Part shown: positions 59,742 to 64,000 of the stretch, piece after piece | How the letters are laid out: every line of letters begins with the position of its first letter | Position numbering within the stretch: the first letter of the stretch is position 1 | Source: Myxococcus xanthus | GTDB taxonomy: Bacteria > Myxococcota > Myxococcia > Myxococcales > Myxococcaceae | Assembly (NCBI RefSeq): GCF_900106535.1 | Contig: NZ_FNOH01000022.1 | Span: 1 to 64,000, forward strand | Direction of reading: 5' to 3' | Length of the DNA stretch: 64,000 bases | Translations under genes and position numbers: made by a program | The notes under the pieces: generated by a model | Database searches by the model: none | Told to the model about the DNA's origin: nothing | Seen by the model: the letters and a program-made list of their open reading frames with translations, nothing else

Positions 59742-62266
59742 GTCAGGGGCTTCGCCTCTCCCGTCGCTCGGGCGTGTTGGCGGCGGGCGCGCTGCTGCTC
59801 TTGTGCGGCCTGTTCGCCATGGGCCGTCCATGGGCCACCTCCGACAATGACCGCTACCGCAGTGCGCTGCGGCACCTGCGCGTGGCCAGCGGCGACCTGG
59901 AGATGGACGTGCTGCGCGAACGCATGGGCCTGCGCACGCTTCACGGCTCGGACCCGGAGGACTTCGCCGCGCTGAGGGCCCGCGCGGACGCGCTGCGACA
60001 GTTCCCCTCCTTCCTGTCCGCCATGGACCGGCGCACGATGAACGCGGCGCTGGACCTGTTCGTCAGCGCGCTGGAGGAGAGCGCCGCGCTGCTGGAGCGA
60101 GCCCGCGCCGCGGACGCGCGGGGTGAGAAGGAAGCGGCGGACGCGGCCGTCCAGGCCCTGTTGGAGGGCACCGTCAGCACGCGGGCGGAGCGCCTCATCA
60201 ACACCTACCTGGAGCTCTACGAGCGCACGCAGGCGCGCAACGAGCGCTCGCGCATCATCTTCTTCATCGTCTCCCTGGCGCTGGTGGCCTACGTGCTGGT
60301 GGTGATGGTGCGGCTGTCTAGGGCCACCGCCGACCTGGCCACGCTCAACACGGATTTGGAGCGGCGGGTGGAGGAGCGCACCAAGGCCTTGTCCGCCGCC
60401 AACGACGGGCTGCGCGCCAGCGAGGCACGCAAGGCCGCGATTCTGGAGGCCTCTCCGGACGGCATCCTGCTGCTGGACGGCGGCGGGGACTTGCTGGAGC
60501 TGAACCCCTCGGCGCAGAAGACCTTCCAGGTGGTCGCCGCGGACGTGGTGGGCCGCGACTTCCTCTCCGTGGCGCTCCCGGCGGAGCTGCCGGACGGTGC
60601 CCGTCAGAAGGTGCTGGCCGCGGGGCGGAACACCGCGTCGGGGCAGGCCACGCGGTTGGAGTCGCCGTGTCTGCGCAGGGATGGCAGCACCTTCCCCGCG
60701 GAGCTGACCATCGTCCGCGTGCCGGGAGAAGGTCCGCCTCGCTACACCGTCTTCGTGCGCGACATCACCGAGCGCAAGGCGGTGGAGCGGATGAAGAACG
60801 AGTTCATCTCCACCGTCAGCCATGAGCTGCGCACGCCGCTCACCTCCATTCGCGGCTCCCTGGGCCTGCTGGAGGGTGGCATCGTGGGCGATATTCCGCC
60901 CCAGGCGCTGGACATGGTGCGCATCGCCCGCACCAACACCGAACGCCTCATCCGCCTCATCAACGACATCCTCGACCTGGAGAAGATGGAGGCGGGCAAG
61001 CTGGAGCTGAAGGTCTCCACGCCGGAATGCGCGGACCTGGTGGAGTCCGCCTTCGCGAGCGTCCGGGGCATGGCGGACGGCGCGGGTGTCTCGCTCCACG
61101 CCGAGGTGACGGGCACGCCGCAGGTGAAGGCGGACCGGGACCGGCTGGTGCAGGTACTCACCAACCTGGTGTCCAACGCGGTGAAGTTCTCCCCGCAGGG
61201 CGCGGGAGTGACGGTGCGCGTGGGGGAAGAGGAGGACGGGCGGGTGCGTTTCAGTGTGGTGGACCAGGGCCCCGGCATCTCCCAGGAGCAGCGTGCGCGC
61301 CTCTTCGGCCGCTTCCAGCAACTGGACAGCTCGGACACGCGCTCCAAGGGAGGCACGGGGCTGGGGCTGGCCATCTCGCAGGCCATCGTGGAGCAGCACG
61401 GCAGCCGTATCACCGTGGAAAGCGAGGAGGGCCGGGGCTCCACCTTCACCTTCACGCTGGAGTCGGCCCGGCCCGCGTCCGTCACGCCGCCGCCCGTCAT
61501 CCCCGAGGACGTGTCCCGCCATGAGGTGCTGGTGACCACCGCGGACGCGGAGCTGGCGTCGCTGCTGGGCGGGCTCCTCGCGCACGAAGGCTACCGCGTG
61601 GTGCGCGCCACCAGCCTCATCGAGGCGGCGAAGCATCTGGACACGGCCCTGCCGGACGCGCTGGTGGTGGACATGCGGCTTCCGGAAGGGCACGCGCTGG
61701 ACTGGGTGCGGCGCCTGCGCGAACAGCCGCGCACGCACGAGTTGCCCGTGCTGGCGCTGTCCGGCCGCTCGGAGGACGCGGAGGGCGTTCCGCACTGGGT
61801 GGATTGGATGCCTCGGCCATTGGAAGAGTCACGGCTGCTCAAGTCGCTGCGCTACGCCACACGGCAGCCGGGCCAGGCGCGCGTGCTGGTGGTGGATGAC
61901 GACGCCAGCACCCGGCGCACGCTGTGCGCGCAGATGGAGCGGCTGGGCGTGCAAGTCTTCGAGGCGGCGGACGGCGAGAGCGCGGTGGAACTCGCGCGCG
62001 AGACGACGCCGGACCTCATCGTCCTGGACGTCGGCCTGCCGCGCCTGGACGGCTTCGAGGTCGTCGACATCCTCCGTCAAGGCAAGGGCCGCGCCACGCC
62101 GCTCATCGTCTTCACGGGCCGGGATTTGACGCGCATGGATGAGCGGCAGCTCACCCTGGGCATCACCCGGCACTTCACCAAGTCGCGCGCGTCGGAAGAG
62201 GAGCTGGTCTCCTCCGTGCGTGACCTCCTCAACGGCCTGCTGGCGAGAAAGGCACACCCCTCATGA
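59738..62266 (+). CDS. Hybrid sensor histidine kinase with two receiver domains
   Basis: The 842-aa protein has membrane helices at about 12-28 and 170-192 around a periplasmic helical sensor, then a coiled coil, PAS (KAAILEASPDGILLLDGGGD) and HisKA (FISTVSHELRTPLTSIRG). HATPase boxes NLVSNAVKFSPQG, VVDQGPGISQEQRARLFGRF and GTGLGLAISQAIVEQHG follow. A degenerate receiver lacks the Lys (WMPRPLEES), and a C-terminal one has RVLVVDDDAST, LIVLDVGLPRLDG and FTKSRAS. GTG 59738 overlaps the receiver gene stop by four bases. Confidence 0.88.
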   Translation: MSQGLRLSRRSGVLAAGALLLLCGLFAMGRPWATSDNDRYRSALRHLRVASGDLEMDVLRERMGLRTLHGSDPEDFAALRARADALRQFPSFLSAMDRRTMNAALDLFVSALEESAALLERARAADARGEKEAADAAVQALLEGTVSTRAERLINTYLELYERTQARNERSRIIFFIVSLALVAYVLVVMVRLSRATADLATLNTDLERRVEERTKALSAANDGLRASEARKAAILEASPDGILLLDGGGDLLELNPSAQKTFQVVAADVVGRDFLSVALPAELPDGARQKVLAAGRNTASGQATRLESPCLRRDGSTFPAELTIVRVPGEGPPRYTVFVRDITERKAVERMKNEFISTVSHELRTPLTSIRGSLGLLEGGIVGDIPPQALDMVRIARTNTERLIRLINDILDLEKMEAGKLELKVSTPECADLVESAFASVRGMADGAGVSLHAEVTGTPQVKADRDRLVQVLTNLVSNAVKFSPQGAGVTVRVGEEEDGRVRFSVVDQGPGISQEQRARLFGRFQQLDSSDTRSKGGTGLGLAISQAIVEQHGSRITVESEEGRGSTFTFTLESARPASVTPPPVIPEDVSRHEVLVTTADAELASLLGGLLAHEGYRVVRATSLIEAAKHLDTALPDALVVDMRLPEGHALDWVRRLREQPRTHELPVLALSGRSEDAEGVPHWVDWMPRPLEESRLLKSLRYATRQPGQARVLVVDDDASTRRTLCAQMERLGVQVFEAADGESAVELARETTPDLIVLDVGLPRLDGFEVVDILRQGKGRATPLIVFTGRDLTRMDERQLTLGITRHFTKSRASEEELVSSVRDLLNGLLARKAHPS

Positions 62267-64000
62267 GCAGCAGGACACTCCTGTTCCTGGAGGACGACAA
62301 GGATTTGCAGTCCCTGGTGGGCACCTTCCTGCGTGAGAAGGGCTACCGCGTGGAGCCCGCGCGCAGCGCGGCGGAGGCGCAGGCCGTGCTCGCGCGCGTG
62401 CCGGTGGACGCCGCCATCGTGGACGGCCTGCTACCGGGGATGACGGGCGCGGACTTCATTCGCGAGCTGCGCAAGACACAGCCCAAGCTGCCCATCCTCT
62501 TCGCCTCGGCCTTCTGGAAGGACTTGAAGAGCCATGAGTTGCTCACGCGGCAACTGGGCGTGGTGCGCATCATCCACAAGCCCTACAAGCCGGAGGAGCT
62601 GCTCGTCTGGGTGAACCAGCTCTTCCCCGCGCCCGCCCTGCCGCCACCGCCACCGCCCGAGGCGTTGGAGGAGGCGGAGGAAGTGAACGTGGAAGTGGAC
62701 GACCTGGCCGCCAGCCTCGCGGCGCTCAACGCGGAGTACGGCGCCCGGCTGAAGGAGAAGGTGGCGGCGCTGGAGGCGCTGCTCGTTCGCGGGCGCGGGG
62801 GTGACGCGGCGGCGCTGGAGGAGGCCTACACGGTTGTCCACAAGTTGCACGGAACCGCGGGCAGCTACGGCTTTGCGGAGGTGAGCATCCGGGCGGGCCA
62901 ACTGGAGGCGGTGCTCTTGCCGGCCCGGGCTGGGGCGCCCGTGGATGTGGCGGCGCTGGACGCGTCCTTCCGCACGCTGGCCGCCGCGGCCTCCGTTCCG
63001 GTGAAGCCCGCCGCCGCGCCGCCGCAGTCCTCCGAGGGCGTGCTGCTGGTGGTGGACGAGGACGCGAAGCTGCTGGCCGAAGCGGAGCGCATGGGGCGCC
63101 AGGTGGGCGTGGGCGTGGTGACGGCGCGCACGGCGGACGCGGCGTGTGAGGTGGCGCGGCGGCAGTGGGTGGATGGCGTGCTGGTCCACCTGGACCTGGG
63201 CGGCCCACTGGGCGGCCTGGCCGTGGCGCATGCGCTGCGCGCGGAGGAGAGCCTGCCCGTGCTGCCGCTGGCCGTCACGGGTGCCCGGGACGTGCTGGAG
63301 GAACGGGTGGCGGCGGCGCACGCGGGGGCGTCCCTCTTCCTGCCACGGCCCTTCACCGCGCGGGACTTCTCCGCCGCGGCCGAGCGCATGGTGGCGGCGC
63401 GCCGCCCGGAGCGCGCGCGGGTGATGGTGGTGGATGACGACCCGGATGCCATCGCCGCGCTGACGCAGGCCCTCGCCAGCGACCAGATTGAGGTGGTGGG
63501 GCTGAGCGACGCGCACGGGCTGATGGAGGCGCTGGCGCAGCACCGGCCGGACCTGTTGCTGCTGGACGTGCAGATGCCGGGGCCCAGTGGCTTCGACCTG
63601 TGCCGGATCCTGCGCTCCACGCCGGAGTGGCAGGAGCTGCCGGTGCTGCTGATTACCGCGCACCTGGGGCTGGAGTTCCGGCTGGCGGCCTTCCAGGCGG
63701 GGGCGGATGACTACCTCTCCAAGCCGGTGCTGCGCGAGGAGTTGCGAGCGCGCGTGCAGGCCCGGTTGGAGCGCACGCGTCTGTCTCGCGAGCGGGCGGA
63801 GCGGGATGGGCTGACGGGCCTGCTGCTGCGCCGGCCCTTCCTGGACGGGCTCCGCGCCCGGCTGGCCGAGTCGCGGCGCCAGGGAAAGCCGCTGGCCTTG
63901 TGCTTCCTGGACGTGGACCACTTCAAGCAGGTGAATGACCGCTACGGTCACCTGGCCGGAGACCGCGTGTTGATGTGGTTGGGCCGGCTGTTGGGCGCGC
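62263..64000 (+). CDS. Multi-receiver, Hpt and GGDEF protein (partial at right edge)
   Basis: ATG 62263 overlaps the hybrid kinase stop (ATGA). The visible 579 residues contain receiver 1 (FLEDDKDL, VDGLLPGMTG, HKPYKPE) and an Hpt-like domain (TVVHKLHGTAGSYGF, His about 195). Receiver 2 is degenerate (VVDEDAKLL; Lys replaced in LPRPF), and receiver 3 is intact (MVVDDDPDA, LLLDVQMPGPSG, LSKPVLRE). The GGDEF start follows (RDGLTGLLLRRPFLDGL, CFLDVDHFKQVNDRYGHLAGD). The frame is open to 64000. It looks like the receiving end of a phosphorelay that makes c-di-GMP; the GGDEF signature itself is off-window. Confidence 0.85.
   Translation, partial: MSSRTLLFLEDDKDLQSLVGTFLREKGYRVEPARSAAEAQAVLARVPVDAAIVDGLLPGMTGADFIRELRKTQPKLPILFASAFWKDLKSHELLTRQLGVVRIIHKPYKPEELLVWVNQLFPAPALPPPPPPEALEEAEEVNVEVDDLAASLAALNAEYGARLKEKVAALEALLVRGRGGDAAALEEAYTVVHKLHGTAGSYGFAEVSIRAGQLEAVLLPARAGAPVDVAALDASFRTLAAAASVPVKPAAAPPQSSEGVLLVVDEDAKLLAEAERMGRQVGVGVVTARTADAACEVARRQWVDGVLVHLDLGGPLGGLAVAHALRAEESLPVLPLAVTGARDVLEERVAAAHAGASLFLPRPFTARDFSAAAERMVAARRPERARVMVVDDDPDAIAALTQALASDQIEVVGLSDAHGLMEALAQHRPDLLLLDVQMPGPSGFDLCRILRSTPEWQELPVLLITAHLGLEFRLAAFQAGADDYLSKPVLREELRARVQARLERTRLSRERAERDGLTGLLLRRPFLDGLRARLAESRRQGKPLALCFLDVDHFKQVNDRYGHLAGDRVLMWLGRLLGA

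Noticed and set aside
59651-61795. 714-aa minus-strand open frame
   Set aside because: Antisense to the hybrid kinase gene; low-complexity composition and no domain.

Overview
The window is high-GC, densely coded bacterial DNA whose content points to Myxococcus, very close to M. xanthus. Pointers are an eps exopolysaccharide block in the M. xanthus gene order, a SitA/SitI-type toxin-immunity pair, DUSAM and DUF2378 paralogues, many hybrid kinases and Hanks-type kinases, and a vegA-like gene with its promoter. No rRNA, tRNA or CRISPR array was seen. All names rest on reading the sequence and on recalled family motifs; no database was searched.

Region 1 (1-2451) is accessory and decayed. It holds the end of an IS5-like element, an orphan hypothetical gene, a DUSAM gene, an AbiEi antitoxin gene whose AbiEii toxin is cut after about 19 codons and joined to a fragment of a Cys-rich gene, and three copies of a 31-bp hairpin that sit at AbiEi 5' ends. 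Region 2 (2452-10880, all minus) is one end of the eps cluster: epsZ (initiating phosphotransferase), wzx flippase, epsY (OPX/Wza), epsX (outer-membrane barrel), a 58-aa membrane protein, epsW (receiver), epsV (Wzc co-polymerase) and epsU (glycosyltransferase). A promoter-sized gap at 10881-11207 carries a possible sigma-54 site and a GTCAC-N6-GTGAC dyad.

Region 3 (11208-16073) has molybdenum cofactor genes (a MobB-FdhD fusion overlapping moeA, with mobA divergent) and then the toxin/immunity pair. Region 4 (16187-25640) holds a DUF3817 protein, a DUF2378 protein, an outer-membrane barrel, a GH15 enzyme, proline dehydrogenase, a chimeric broken acyltransferase/hydrolase gene, a hemerythrin, a vegA-like basic protein, tryptophan 2,3-dioxygenase and an RMD1-like protein. 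Region 5 (25763-36458) is signalling and envelope: a four-GAF histidine kinase, an OmpA lipoprotein, an MshEN-receiver-cyclase, a pseudopilin-like protein, a triple Usp, a Fis-annotated protein, an H1-like basic protein, two small conserved proteins and a SCO protein.

Region 6 (36702-43507) has a LysM/GH19 lysozyme-like enzyme, two unknowns, an NTF2-like protein and a compact redox operon: a four-helix b561-like membrane protein, YceI and a Tat-exported double-Rieske protein. Region 7 (43575-51564) has a CBS protein, two ArsA/Get3-like ATPases, ornithine aminotransferase, two hypotheticals and two overlapping zinc-ribbon membrane paralogues. Region 8 (51587-64000) is regulatory: a degenerate Hanks kinase, an intact Hanks kinase divergent from an XRE regulator with a palindrome array between them, a PAS histidine kinase, two lipoproteins, and a three-gene phosphorelay (receiver, hybrid kinase, multi-receiver/Hpt/GGDEF) that runs off the right edge.
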